DNA of 64,000 nucleotides from Streptomyces ortus (GCF_026341275.1 NZ_JAIFZO010000002.1:7284118-7348117); one strand, 5' to 3'. Positions 41,619 to 50,198 are shown, counted from the first letter of the stretch. Notes: generated from the letters alone by a model not told the origin. Program-made: numbers and translations.

Positions 41619-42023
41619 GTGAAGCGAGCAATACCTGTCCTGGTCCTGAGTGTCGCGGGCCTGGTCCCGGTGTGGCGCTACGCCCCCTCGGACGGCACGA
41701 CGACGACCACCGAGGCCTCGGCGCCCGCCTCGACACCTTCCGCGTCCTCCTCGGGGGACGGCTCGGCCCAGGTGGTCAAGGGCACGACGGTGAACACCGA
41801 GAAGGGCCCCGTACAGGTCGAGGTGACTCTCGACGGCGACAAGATCACGGCCGTGAAGCTGCTCCAGCAGCCGAACCATCCGCAGACCGAGGCGGCCGTG
41901 CCGAAGCTCGTCGCGTCGACGCTCCAGGCGCAGAGCGCCGACATCGACGCGGTGTCCGGGGCGACGATCACGAGCGAGGGGTACGTCGAGTCGCTGCAGG
42001 CGGCGCTCGACGCGAAGGGCTGA
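41619..42023 (+). CDS. Exported covalent FMN-binding protein
   Basis: A 134-residue protein: N-terminal signal/anchor (MKRAIPVLVLSVAGLVPVW), a Ser/Thr/Ala-rich linker (about 24-50) and a small FMN-binding domain (about 52-134) with the flavinylation motif SGAT in DAVSGATITSEGYVESLQAA. By family knowledge, Thr116 carries FMN through a phosphoester bond. It lies 31 bases after the reductase and overlaps the ApbE gene by one base. It would take electrons outside the membrane. Confidence 0.9.
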   Translation: MKRAIPVLVLSVAGLVPVWRYAPSDGTTTTTEASAPASTPSASSSGDGSAQVVKGTTVNTEKGPVQVEVTLDGDKITAVKLLQQPNHPQTEAAVPKLVASTLQAQSADIDAVSGATITSEGYVESLQAALDAKG

Positions 42024-42844
42024 TGGCGGTGGCGTCCGCGATGTCCACGGTGTCCACGGCCCGTGGCGGCGCCGACTCCGGCTCCGGCGCGGGTGCGGGC
42101 GCGGTCGGGGTGGTGCACCGGGTCGAGCAGATCATGGGGCTGCCGGTCTCCCTGCGGATCGAAGGGGGCGGCTCCGGCGGGGAGGCCGCCGGAGCCGCGG
42201 ACCGGGTCTTCGTCTGGCTGCGGGAGGTCGACGCGCGGTTCAGTCCCTTCCTGCCCGACAGCGAGGTGTCCCGGCTGGACCGGGGTGAGGTGGCGGACGA
42301 CGGGCTGAGCCCGGAGCTGGTCGAGGTCCTCGGCCTGTGCGAGCGGTACCGGGTCGAGAGCGGGGGCGCGTTCCAGGTGCGGCTGCCCGGGCGGGGGCTG
42401 GACCCCTGCGCCATGGTGAAGGGCTGGGCGGTCCAGCGGGGCGCGGAGCTGCTGCGGGCGTCGGGTGTGACGGCGTTCTGTCTCAACGCGGGCGGTGACG
42501 TGGTCGTGGCGGGGCGGCCCTGGCGGATCGGGATTCGGCATCCCGAGCGGGCCGATCGCGTCTGCGCGGTGGTGGAGATCGCCGACGGGGCGGTCGCCAC
42601 GTCCGGGCGGTACGAGCGGGGCGATCACATCCTCGACGGCCGTACGGGGCTGGCGGCGACCGGGCTGCTCAGCCTGACCGTGACGGCGCCGACGCTGACG
42701 GAGGCGGACGCGGTGGCCACCGCGGGGTTCGCGATGGGGGCGGAGGGCGTGGAGTGGGCCGCGGGGCGTGCGGGGTGCGAGGTGTTCGCGGTGGATGCGG
42801 GGAGGGGGGTGCGGCGTAGCGAGGGGTTCCCCCTCACCACGTGA
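42023..42844 (+). CDS. ApbE-like FAD:protein FMN transferase
   Basis: A 273-residue ApbE-family flavin transferase that attaches FMN to the SGAT threonine of its partner. Seen: the N-terminal MGLPVSLRIEG region, EVDARFSPFLPDSEVSRL, GLDPCAMVKGWAVQRGAELL, CLNAGGDVVVAG, and the Mg-binding end LTEADAVATAGFAMG. The start lies in a TGATG overlap with the FMN-binding gene. No signal peptide or lipobox is visible, unlike exported ApbE proteins, so flavinylation may happen before export. Confidence 0.9.
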   Translation: MAVASAMSTVSTARGGADSGSGAGAGAVGVVHRVEQIMGLPVSLRIEGGGSGGEAAGAADRVFVWLREVDARFSPFLPDSEVSRLDRGEVADDGLSPELVEVLGLCERYRVESGGAFQVRLPGRGLDPCAMVKGWAVQRGAELLRASGVTAFCLNAGGDVVVAGRPWRIGIRHPERADRVCAVVEIADGAVATSGRYERGDHILDGRTGLAATGLLSLTVTAPTLTEADAVATAGFAMGAEGVEWAAGRAGCEVFAVDAGRGVRRSEGFPLTT

Positions 42845-42880
42845 CGGCCGGCCGCCGGGCCGCGCCCAAAGCGAAAGACT

Positions 42881-42952
42881 GCGCCGTTCCCCGCGCCCCT
42901 GGGGGGCGTGGAGGGCGGCGGGGCGTTTTTTGAGGGGCGCGGGGAACTGCGC
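42881..42952. terminator. Hairpin of the Streptomyces CCCCGCGCCCC repeat
   Basis: Arms GCGCCGTTCCCCGCGCCCCT and AGGGGCGCGGGGAACTGCGC flank a G-rich 32-base loop ending in TTTTTT. It closes the flavin operon. Same core as 12681 and 34440. Confidence 0.75.
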
Positions 42953-43041
42953 GGTCAGCCCCTACTGGGGCGCGGATGATGGATGACCCACCGACAGGCG
43001 CCCCTACGGCCGACGGGCCGAGCGAGCGCATTTCGTGGTGG

Positions 43042-43065
43042 AAGGGCCCCTCAGCGGGGCCTTTC
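43042..43065 (+). terminator. Small terminator before the GntR gene
   Basis: GGCCCC, TCAGC loop, GGGGCC, then TTTCT; with the flanking A/T pairs it forms an 8-9 bp stem. It insulates the GntR promoter from upstream transcription. Confidence 0.55.
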
Positions 43066-43099
43066 TCCGTTGGGGGCCGGCGATTGGCGGGCACATCAT

Positions 43100-43140
43100 C
43101 AACAAAATTGTTGACAATGTTGGTCGACTGGATTTACGTT
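43100..43140 (+). promoter_or_regulatory. Promoter overlapped by GntR-type operator
   Basis: A consensus -35 TTGACA (43111-43116) with TTACGT/TACGTT as -10 at 17-18 bases. Overlapping the -35 are two dyads: CAACAA-AA-TTGTTG (43100-43113) and ATTGT-TG-ACAAT (43107-43118). The second matches the form of FadR-subfamily GntR sites. It is the probable autoregulated operator of the operon that starts at 43170. Confidence 0.65.
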
Positions 43141-43169
43141 CGACAAGCACTCACCCAGGGAGGGCGCAC

Positions 43170-43820
43170 ATGCCGCAGGAAGCCCGTCCGAGCACCGGAG
43201 AGCAAGCCAGACAGCACGCGCTCACGCACCTCCGGCAGGCCATCCTGCAAGGCGAGATGGCCCCGGCCCAACGCCTCGTGGAGAACGAACTCGCCGAGCA
43301 GTTCGACGTGACACGGGCCAGCGTCCGGGCAGCCCTGATCGAGCTGGAGTCGGAAGGCCTGGTCGAACGCATCCGCAACCGCGGCTCACGTGTCCGGGTG
43401 GTGACCGTGGAGGAAGCGGTCGCCATCACCGAGTGCCGCATGGTCCTGGAAGGACTGTGCGCGGGCAAGGCGGCCGTCGAGGCCAGCGACGAGCAGCTCG
43501 CTCAGCTGACCGCCCTGGGCGAGGCCATGTCCAAGGCCGTCGCCGACGGCGAACCGGTGACCTACTCCGACCTCAACCACGAACTGCACGCCCACATCAG
43601 GCAGTTCAGCGGCCAGCAGGTGGCCGTGGGACTGCTGGAACGGCTCAACGCACAGTTGGTGCGCCATCGTTTCCAGCTCGCGCTGCGGCCGGGGCGCCCC
43701 CAGAAGTCCCTGAGTGAGCACCTGGCCATGATCGACGCGATCAGGGCCCGGGACCCGCGGGCGGCCGAAGAGGCCGTCCGCTCCCACCTCGCGGGTGTGA
43801 TCGACGCGCTGCGTGAATGA
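43170..43820 (+). CDS. GntR-family (FadR subfamily) regulator
   Basis: A 216-residue regulator with winged helix-turn-helix (LVENELAEQFDVTRASVRAA, about 36-55) and an all-helical FCD ligand domain (about 85-210) whose metal/ligand positions are seen in DLNHELHAHI and LSEHLAMIDAIRARD. Such proteins commonly sense carboxylic acids from aromatic or sugar breakdown. AGGGAGGG precedes the ATG. It leads the operon for 4-oxalomesaconate metabolism and probably represses it until a pathway acid appears. Confidence 0.93.
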   Translation: MPQEARPSTGEQARQHALTHLRQAILQGEMAPAQRLVENELAEQFDVTRASVRAALIELESEGLVERIRNRGSRVRVVTVEEAVAITECRMVLEGLCAGKAAVEASDEQLAQLTALGEAMSKAVADGEPVTYSDLNHELHAHIRQFSGQQVAVGLLERLNAQLVRHRFQLALRPGRPQKSLSEHLAMIDAIRARDPRAAEEAVRSHLAGVIDALRE

Positions 43821-43883
43821 CGTAACGCGTGCGTGACACCGTGAGGTGGGTCAACCGGCCTGTCCAGCAAGGAGATCGCGGGA

Positions 43884-44636
43884 ATGACCCACGGCAACGC
43901 GCCCGACACCCCACCACGGTCGACGCTCGTCGTCACCGCCCACGCCGGGGACTTCGTATGGCGGGCGGGAGGCGCCATCGCCCTCGCCGCCGCCCGCGGC
44001 GAGAAGGTCACCATCGCCTGCCTGACCTACGGCGAGCGCGGCGAGTCCGCGAAGGCATGGCGCGCGGGCAGGTCGCTGGAGGAGATCAAGGGGATGCGCC
44101 GCGGTGAGGCCGAGGCCGCAGCCGCCACGCTCGGCGCCGAGGTCGTCTTCTTCGACGCCGGCGACTACCCCCTGACCGTCACCCCGGAACTGACCGACCG
44201 CCTGGTGGGCGTCTACCGCGCCGCCCAGCCCGACGTCGTACTCACCCACCCCCTCGACGACCCCTACAACGGCGACCACCCGGCCGCCGCACGCATGGCC
44301 CTGGACGCGCGCGTCCTCGCGCAGGCCATCGGCTACCCGGCCGAGGGAGAGATCATCGGCGCCCCGCCGGTGTTCTTCTTCGAGCCCCACCAGCCCGAGA
44401 TGTGCGGCTTCAAGCCGCAGGTGCTCCTCGACATCTCCGAGGTCTGGGAGACCAAGCGCAAGGCGATGGAGTGCCTCGCCGCCCAGCAGCACCTGTGGGA
44501 CTACTACACGGACCTCGCCGTCCGTCGCGGTGTCCAGCTGAAGCGCAACGCCGGACCCAATCTGGGCCTGGCCCACAAGACCATGGCCGAGGCGTACATG
44601 CGGCCCTATCCGCAGGTGACGGGAGAACTGGCATGA
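43884..44636 (+). CDS. galB: PIG-L-family 4-oxalomesaconate hydratase (GalB-like)
   Basis: A 250-residue LmbE/PIG-L-fold metalloenzyme. Instead of the deacetylase PHPDDE it has AHAGDFVWRAGG, the form seen in GalB, the 4-oxalomesaconate hydratase of the gallate pathway. The second metal motif is in THPLDDPYNGDHPAAARM. The proposed reaction adds water to 4-oxalomesaconate to give 4-carboxy-4-hydroxy-2-oxoadipate, the substrate of the next enzyme. AAGGAG lies upstream of the ATG and the gene overlaps the next by 4 bases. Context (GalC- and GalD-like neighbours) makes the hydratase role much likelier than deacetylation. Confidence 0.83.
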   Translation: MTHGNAPDTPPRSTLVVTAHAGDFVWRAGGAIALAAARGEKVTIACLTYGERGESAKAWRAGRSLEEIKGMRRGEAEAAAATLGAEVVFFDAGDYPLTVTPELTDRLVGVYRAAQPDVVLTHPLDDPYNGDHPAAARMALDARVLAQAIGYPAEGEIIGAPPVFFFEPHQPEMCGFKPQVLLDISEVWETKRKAMECLAAQQHLWDYYTDLAVRRGVQLKRNAGPNLGLAHKTMAEAYMRPYPQVTGELA

Positions 44637-45379
44637 GCAACGTGATCGTCACCGACCCGCCCAGGGCGGCAGCGAAGGACGTCGAGGCGCTCGCCGCCCA
44701 CGGGGTCGCCACCGTGCACGAGGTGATGGGCCGCACCGGCCTGCTGGGCACGCGTCTGCGCCCCATCCAGCAGGACACCCGGGTCGCGGGCACCGCGGTC
44801 ACGGTGCTCTCCTGGCCCGGCGACAACCTCATGATCCACGCGGCCGTCGAGCAGTGCGGCGAGGGCGACATCCTGGTCGTCACGACCACCTCGCCCTCCA
44901 CCGACGGCATGTTCGGCGAGCTGTTCGCCACCGCGCTCCAGCGACGCGGTGTACGCGGCCTGGTCATCGACGCCGGCATCCGGGACACCGTGGAGCTGCG
45001 CGAGATGGGCTTCCCCGCCTGGTCGGCCGCCGTCAGCCCGCAGGGCACGGTCAAGGCGACCGGCGGCAGCGTCAACGTACCGGTGGTCGTCGGCGGCCAG
45101 GTCATCCGTCCCGGTGACGTGATCGTCGCCGACGACGACGGCGTGGTGTGTGTACCGCGCGAGCGGGCCCGCCGAACCGCCGAGGCCTCCGAGGCCCGCG
45201 AGGCCAAGGAGGCCGGGGCCCGCGCCGCCTTCCAGGAGGGCCAACTCGGCCTCGACCGCTACGGCCTGCGCGAGACCCTCGTACGCCTCGGTGTCTCCTA
45301 TCAGTCGTACGACGAGTACGAGCGGGAGCGGGAGCGGGAGCGTGAGAGCGCGGCCGAGCGGGACGGAGCCGGGTCGTGA
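44633..45379 (+). CDS. galC: 4-carboxy-4-hydroxy-2-oxoadipate aldolase (GalC/RraA-like)
   Basis: A 248-residue RraA-fold class II aldolase. It shows EVMGRTGLLGTRLRPIQQDT, the metal/pyruvate site region GDILVVTTTSPSTDGMFGEL and LVIDAGIRDTVELREMGFPA, where the Arg-Asp pair is the catalytic hallmark. It would split 4-carboxy-4-hydroxy-2-oxoadipate into pyruvate and oxaloacetate and may also decarboxylate oxaloacetate. The C-terminus carries an unusual run of Glu/Arg repeats (YERERERERESAAERD) after the family's normal end. Both ends overlap neighbouring genes by 4 bases. Confidence 0.87.
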   Translation: MSNVIVTDPPRAAAKDVEALAAHGVATVHEVMGRTGLLGTRLRPIQQDTRVAGTAVTVLSWPGDNLMIHAAVEQCGEGDILVVTTTSPSTDGMFGELFATALQRRGVRGLVIDAGIRDTVELREMGFPAWSAAVSPQGTVKATGGSVNVPVVVGGQVIRPGDVIVADDDGVVCVPRERARRTAEASEAREAKEAGARAAFQEGQLGLDRYGLRETLVRLGVSYQSYDEYERERERERESAAERDGAGS

Positions 45380-46509
45380 CCGGCACCGCCGGCCCCCGTA
45401 CGCGAGCCCTCGCGGAGGGCCGTACCGAAGAGGTGCGCTGCATGCTCATGCGCGGCGGCACCTCCAAGGGCGCCTACTTCCTCGCCGCGGACCTGCCCGC
45501 CGAACCCGCCCCGCGCGACGCCCTGTTGCTACGGATCATGGGCAGCCCCGACCCGCGGCAGATTGACGGCCTCGGCGGCGCGCATCCCCTGACCAGCAAG
45601 GTCGCGGTGGTCTCCGTGTCGGACGATCCGGCGGCGGACGTCGACTATCTCTTCCTCCAAGTCGGCGTCGACAAGGCCGAGGTGAGTGCCCGTCAGAACT
45701 GCGGCAACCTCCTCGCGGGCGTGGGCCCCTTCGCCGTCGAGCGGGGCCTGGTGGCCCCCGGCGGCGACCGCACCTCCGTACGGATCCGCATGCTGAACAC
45801 CGGGGACCTCGCCGTCGCGCGGTTCCCCACTCCGGGCGGCAGGGTCGACTACTCCGGTTCGGCGGAGGTCTCCGCGGAGATCTCGGGCGTGCCCGGGTCG
45901 GCCGCACCGGTGGTCATCGAGTTCCCGCCCGGGACCGGTCCGCTGCTGCCGACCGGCCGCGCTCGTGACCTCGTCGCCGGTACCCCGGTGACCTGCGTGA
46001 ACAACGGCATGCCGACCGTACTGATCGCGGCCTCCTCGCTCGGTGTCACCGGCTACGAGGAACCCGCCGACCTGGAGGCGGACCGGCAACTGGCCGAACG
46101 GCTCCGGGAGATCAGGCTGGAGGCCGGAAAGCTGATGGGGCTGGGCGACGTCCAGCACACCACCGTGCCCAAACTCAGCCTGCTGGCACCGCCGTCGGAC
46201 GGCGGCGCGGTCACGACGCGCACCTTCATACCGGTCCGCTGCCACACCTCGATCGGGGTGCTGGGCGCGGCGAGCGTCGCCGCCGGACTGCGTATCGAGG
46301 GCGGCGTCGGCGAGGGCGTGGCACGTGTGCCGGAGCACGGGGACCGGACGCGTATCGAACACCCCACCGGCTTCCTCGACATCGAGACGGCCCTCGCGGA
46401 AGCACTCCCCGGCGCCCTCCCCGCTGCCCTTCCGGTCGTCCGGCGCACCGCCGTCGTCCGTACCGCACGCAAGATCTTCGACGGCACGGTCTTCCCCCGG
46501 CCCACCTGA
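45376..46509 (+). CDS. galD: PrpF-family 4-oxalomesaconate tautomerase (GalD-like)
   Basis: A 377-residue PrpF-fold isomerase (two diaminopimelate-epimerase-like halves). Seen: CMLMRGGTSKGAYFLAADLP, QNCGNLLAGVGPFAVERG with the catalytic-type Cys, CVNNGMPTVLI and RCHTSIGVLGAASVAAGL. GalD in Pseudomonas interconverts the keto and enol forms of 4-oxalomesaconate, feeding GalB. The GTG start overlaps the aldolase stop. A longer leader than usual (about 20 residues) precedes the first strand. Confidence 0.87.
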   Translation: MTGTAGPRTRALAEGRTEEVRCMLMRGGTSKGAYFLAADLPAEPAPRDALLLRIMGSPDPRQIDGLGGAHPLTSKVAVVSVSDDPAADVDYLFLQVGVDKAEVSARQNCGNLLAGVGPFAVERGLVAPGGDRTSVRIRMLNTGDLAVARFPTPGGRVDYSGSAEVSAEISGVPGSAAPVVIEFPPGTGPLLPTGRARDLVAGTPVTCVNNGMPTVLIAASSLGVTGYEEPADLEADRQLAERLREIRLEAGKLMGLGDVQHTTVPKLSLLAPPSDGGAVTTRTFIPVRCHTSIGVLGAASVAAGLRIEGGVGEGVARVPEHGDRTRIEHPTGFLDIETALAEALPGALPAALPVVRRTAVVRTARKIFDGTVFPRPT

Positions 46510-46574
46510 GCCGTCACTACACCTCTGAGCCGTCACCCCACCCCCGTGCCGCACCCCACACCTGAGGAGGCCCC

Positions 46575-47534
46575 ATGGCCCCGCCGCTCGGCGACATCGC
46601 CCACCTCGGGCACGTCGAACTGCTCACGCCCGACCTGGACGCCAGCGTCCGGTTCTTCACCGAGTACCTCGGCCTGACCGAGAACGGCCGCTCGGCGGAC
46701 GGGACTTCTGTCTACCTGCGGACCTGGGACGACTACGAACACCACAGCCTGGTCCTGACCGCACACGCCACGTCCGGCATCCGCCGCACCGCCCTGCGCG
46801 CCTCCAGCCAGGAGGCCCTGCGGCGGCGGGTCGAGGCGGCCGAGAGCGCCGGCCGCACCGGCCACTGGGTCGAGGACGAGCCGGGCCTCGGCCCGCTGTA
46901 CGTCACCACCGACCCCGACGGCCACGAACTCGCCCTCTACTGGGAGAGCGAGTGGTACCAGGCGCCGGACGGGCTCAAGCCGGGCCTGAAGAACCAGCCG
47001 CAGGCCAAGCCCGGGCACGGAGTGGGCGTACGCCGCCTGGACCACGTCAACTTCCTCGCCGCCGACGTCGGTGCCAACGGCGACTTCGTCCACCAGGTGC
47101 TCGGCGCCCGCCCCACCGAGCAGATCCGGCTCGACGACGGCCGGATCGCCGCCCAGTGGCTGACCTTCAGCAGCAAGTCGTACGACGTCGTCCACACCGA
47201 GGACTGGACCGGCTCGACCGGGCGTCTGCACCACGTCGCGTTCGCCACGGACACCCGGGAGGACATCCTGCGGGCCGCCGATCTCGCCCTGGACACCGGG
47301 GTGTTCATCGAGACGGGCCCGCACAAGCACGCCATCCAGCAGACCTTCTTCCTGTACGTGTACGAGCCCGGCGGCAACCGCGTCGAACTGTGCAACCCGC
47401 TCACCCGGCTGGTGCTCGCCCCCGACTGGCCGCTGATCACCTGGACCGAGAACGAGCGCAAGAAGGGTCAGGCGTGGGGCCTGAGGACCATCGAGTCCTT
47501 CCACACGCACGGCACTCCACCGGTCTCCGCCTGA
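46575..47534 (+). CDS. VOC-type extradiol ring-cleavage dioxygenase
   Basis: A 319-residue type I (vicinal-oxygen-chelate) dioxygenase of the catechol 2,3-dioxygenase kind, with two two-module halves. Iron ligands are His157 (RRLDHVNFL), His219 or 220 (LHHVAFAT) and Glu271 (GGNRVELCNP). The active-site motif ETGPHKHAIQQTFFLYVYEP matches the family signature. It follows the tautomerase by 65 bases with a GAGGAG site. By context its product should be 4-oxalomesaconate or a close relative, so gallate or another trihydroxy/carboxylated catechol is the expected substrate. Known gallate dioxygenases belong to the unrelated LigB fold. Confidence 0.87.
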   Translation: MAPPLGDIAHLGHVELLTPDLDASVRFFTEYLGLTENGRSADGTSVYLRTWDDYEHHSLVLTAHATSGIRRTALRASSQEALRRRVEAAESAGRTGHWVEDEPGLGPLYVTTDPDGHELALYWESEWYQAPDGLKPGLKNQPQAKPGHGVGVRRLDHVNFLAADVGANGDFVHQVLGARPTEQIRLDDGRIAAQWLTFSSKSYDVVHTEDWTGSTGRLHHVAFATDTREDILRAADLALDTGVFIETGPHKHAIQQTFFLYVYEPGGNRVELCNPLTRLVLAPDWPLITWTENERKKGQAWGLRTIESFHTHGTPPVSA

Positions 47535-47582
47535 CCGGTCGCCACTCCGCCCGTTCCTGTGACTGTGCCCGGCCCCCGGGGT

Positions 47583-47606
47583 GCCCGGACCACCGGTGTC
47601 CGGCCC
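47583..47606. terminator. Hairpin between convergent genes
   Basis: GCCCGGAC / GTCCGGCC-type stem (6 perfect core pairs, extended by flanking G/C runs) with a 7-base loop, between the dioxygenase and MscS genes. Confidence 0.45.
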
Positions 47607-47659
47607 CCCCGGGGTAGTGAGGTATCCGCCGCGTCAGTGGGCGCGACGCAGCGAGTCTT

Positions 47660-48733
47660 CTACGGGAGGGACAGGGATCCGTCGCGTTGCGGGGGTATTG
47701 CCACGCCGTTCTGCTGGAGGGCGACCGTGCGCGCGGGGGAGGGGATGCGGATGCCTTCGAGGCGGTACCGCTTGTGCAGCCGCTTGATGAACTCGTGCTT
47801 GATCCGGTACTGGTCGCTGAACTCGCCCACGCCCAGGATCACCGTGAAGCTGATCCGCGAGTCCCCGAACGTGTGGAAGCGGACGGCGGGCTCGTGCTCG
47901 GGCGTCGCACCCTCGATCTCCGTCATGACCTCGGTCACGATCTCGGAGGTGACACGCTCCACGTGCTCCAGGTCGCTGTCGTAACCGACGCCTACCTGCA
48001 CCGTCAGGGTCATCTCCTGTTCCGGCCGGCTGTAGTTGGTCATGTTGGTGCTGGACAGCTGGGCGTTCGGGATGATGACCAGGTTGTTGGAGAGGTTGCG
48101 TACGACGGTGTTGCGCCAGTTGATGTCGACGACGTACCCCTCCTCCCCGCTGGTGAGGCGGATGTAGTCGCCGGGCTGGATCGTCTTCGAGGCGAGGATG
48201 TGGATCCCCGCGAAGAGGTTGGCGAGGGTGTCCTGGAGGGCCAGCGCCACCGCGAGACCGCCCACGCCGAGGGCCGTGAGCAGCGGGGCTATCGATATCC
48301 CCAGGGTCTGCAGGACGACCAGGCAGCCGATGGCCAGGACGACGACCCGGGTGATGTTGACGAAGATCGAGGCCGATCCGGCGACACCGGACCGGGACTG
48401 GGTGACGGCCCGCACCAGACCGGCGAGGACACGGGCGACGGTGATGGTGGCGGCGAGCATGACCAGGACCGTCAGGATCTGGTTGACGGTGTGGTTGACC
48501 TTGCCGGTCAGCGGCAGCGCCGCCGCCGCGGCGGCCACTCCGCCCGTGATCGCCGCGACCGGCACCAGCGCGCGCAGCGCGTCGACGAGGACGTCGTCGC
48601 CGGTCCACCGGGTACGGGTCGCGTGCTTGCCCAGCCAGCGCAGGAGCAGGCGGAGCAGGACGGTCGCCACGAGCCCGGCGATCAGCCAGACGCCCGCCAG
48701 GATCCAGTCGTGGGCAGTGAGGTCTCGGTTCAC
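47660..48733 (-). CDS. MscS-family mechanosensitive channel
   Basis: A 357-residue small-conductance mechanosensitive channel. There are about four helices (12-32, 55-75, 85-110, 125-150) before the pore-lining TM3 (LLTALGVGGLAVALALQDTL), then the beta domain (IQPGDYIRLTSGEEGYVVDI) and the C-terminal alpha/beta domain to about 335. It releases solutes on hypo-osmotic shock. GTG 48733 is preferred over TTG 48736 for ribosome-site spacing (GGGAGG). Confidence 0.92.
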   Translation of the reverse strand: MNRDLTAHDWILAGVWLIAGLVATVLLRLLLRWLGKHATRTRWTGDDVLVDALRALVPVAAITGGVAAAAAALPLTGKVNHTVNQILTVLVMLAATITVARVLAGLVRAVTQSRSGVAGSASIFVNITRVVVLAIGCLVVLQTLGISIAPLLTALGVGGLAVALALQDTLANLFAGIHILASKTIQPGDYIRLTSGEEGYVVDINWRNTVVRNLSNNLVIIPNAQLSSTNMTNYSRPEQEMTLTVQVGVGYDSDLEHVERVTSEIVTEVMTEIEGATPEHEPAVRFHTFGDSRISFTVILGVGEFSDQYRIKHEFIKRLHKRYRLEGIRIPSPARTVALQQNGVAIPPQRDGSLSLP

Positions 48734-49162
48734 CAACTGCCTCCCGTCGTACGGGGGAGAGGGCGTACGCCCGTCATGTGTGTCGTCACCTGGTAGCCAC
48801 CTGCTGCTCGATTCCGGGATGTGCCGGCCCGTCGGTCATGACACGGCGTCGGCCGACGGGACTGGCTCATCTTGCTACACGCGCGAGGGTGCTTCACGGC
48901 GCAGCCGCACAGGTCAGGCCATCTCCCACGGACAACCCAGCCAACTCGGTACATCCGGCCATCTGTTGAACCCCTGTCCGGCCGGTGCGGGAGCCGCGCC
49001 CGCCCCGCAGTCCGTCCCGGCCGGCCGACGGCGGGGCCCTGCCGGGCCGGGTGCCAAGTTGGCCGGGATACATCGACACACGCGCCTCAGGAGTCACCGG
49101 ACGATCCGTGCCGCCCGGCTGCCGCCGCGAACCGTACCGCGCGGCCCGCCGGGGCGGGCGGC
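48734..49162. other. Intergenic, no gene seen
   Basis: About 430 bases between the MscS gene start and the 3' end of the flippase-like gene. No frame has both coding bias and a ribosome site. It should hold the MscS promoter; no clear consensus was picked out. Confidence 0.5.
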
Positions 49163-50188
49163 TCAGATCATCTTCAGCCGCACGAGCGCGCCCAGCGTGA
49201 GCGCGCCCGGCAGCAGGGGCAGCCAGACCGTGATGATGCGGTAGGCGAGCACCACCGCCGTCGCCGTCGCGGCCGGTCCGCCCGCCGCGACCAGCGCCAC
49301 GATCAGCGCGGCCTCCACCGAGCCGATCCCGCCCGGCGTGGGCACCAGCGCGACCGCGACCGTGGCCGCCAGATAGGCGACCGCGATGTGCAGCGGCGGC
49401 ACCGGCAGCCCCAGCGCCCGGCCGACCGCGGCCAGCCCCGCCGCCTGGCAGAGGGGGAACGAGAACGAACCGCCCCACAGCGCCAGCGCGCGAACGGGCC
49501 GCGTGTGCACCGACCGGGCCTCGCCCAGCGCGGTCCGCAGGAAGGAGGACACGGCGGTACGCACCCGCCGTACGAGCAGCAGTACCGTCACCGCGACGAG
49601 CACCAGCGCGCCGGCGGTGAACAGCAGCGGGCCCAGCGCGCCGTCCGGGAGGAGCCCGCCGAGCCGCAGCGCGTCCGGGAAGGCGATCAGCAGGGCCAGC
49701 AGCAGACCGACCCGCGCGACGGACTCCGCCAGCAGATACAGCGCGAGCGCGGACGCCGAACGGGCCGGCGGAACCCCGCACACCGTCATGAAGCGCAGAT
49801 TGACGGCGCTCGCGCCGAGGCCCGTCGGCAGGAGGTGGTTGGCCGCGCCCGCCGCGAACTGCGCCGCCAACAGCCGCCGCCTCGGCAGCCGCTGGACCAG
49901 CGCGCCCTGCCGGGTGACGGCGGCGGCCACCCACGTCAGACAGGTCGCGGCGGCAGCGGCCAGCAGCCAGGGCCACCGCGCCGAGGCCAGATACCCGAAG
50001 CCCTCCGCGAGCACGGACCGGTGCCGGACCCCGACCACGGCCACGAGGGCGAGCGGGAGCAGACAGAGGATCTGCCGGACCGGAAGGCGTCTGGGGAGAG
50101 GGAGGCTGTGGGGGCGCCGTTCGACCGTCACCTCGCAAGGGGCTGTCCGTGCCACAACAACGGGGGCTTGCGGTTCGGTGAGTGTCAT
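49163..50188 (-). CDS. UPF0104 / LPG-synthase-TM-like membrane protein
   Basis: A 341-residue protein with about eight helices and the features of the lysylphosphatidylglycerol synthase transmembrane family (flippase-like): QRLPRRRLLAAQFAAGAANH, LLPTGLGASAVNLRFM, VALVPTPGGIGSVEAALIVA. The catalytic GNAT-like domain of true MprF is missing, so it may move a lipid rather than modify one. ATG 50188 follows AAGGAAA. It is divergent from the ABC exporter by 48 bases and could share its regulation. Confidence 0.87.
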   Translation of the reverse strand: MTLTEPQAPVVVARTAPCEVTVERRPHSLPLPRRLPVRQILCLLPLALVAVVGVRHRSVLAEGFGYLASARWPWLLAAAAATCLTWVAAAVTRQGALVQRLPRRRLLAAQFAAGAANHLLPTGLGASAVNLRFMTVCGVPPARSASALALYLLAESVARVGLLLALLIAFPDALRLGGLLPDGALGPLLFTAGALVLVAVTVLLLVRRVRTAVSSFLRTALGEARSVHTRPVRALALWGGSFSFPLCQAAGLAAVGRALGLPVPPLHIAVAYLAATVAVALVPTPGGIGSVEAALIVALVAAGGPAATATAVVLAYRIITVWLPLLPGALTLGALVRLKMI

Positions 50189-50198
50189 CGGTATTTCC

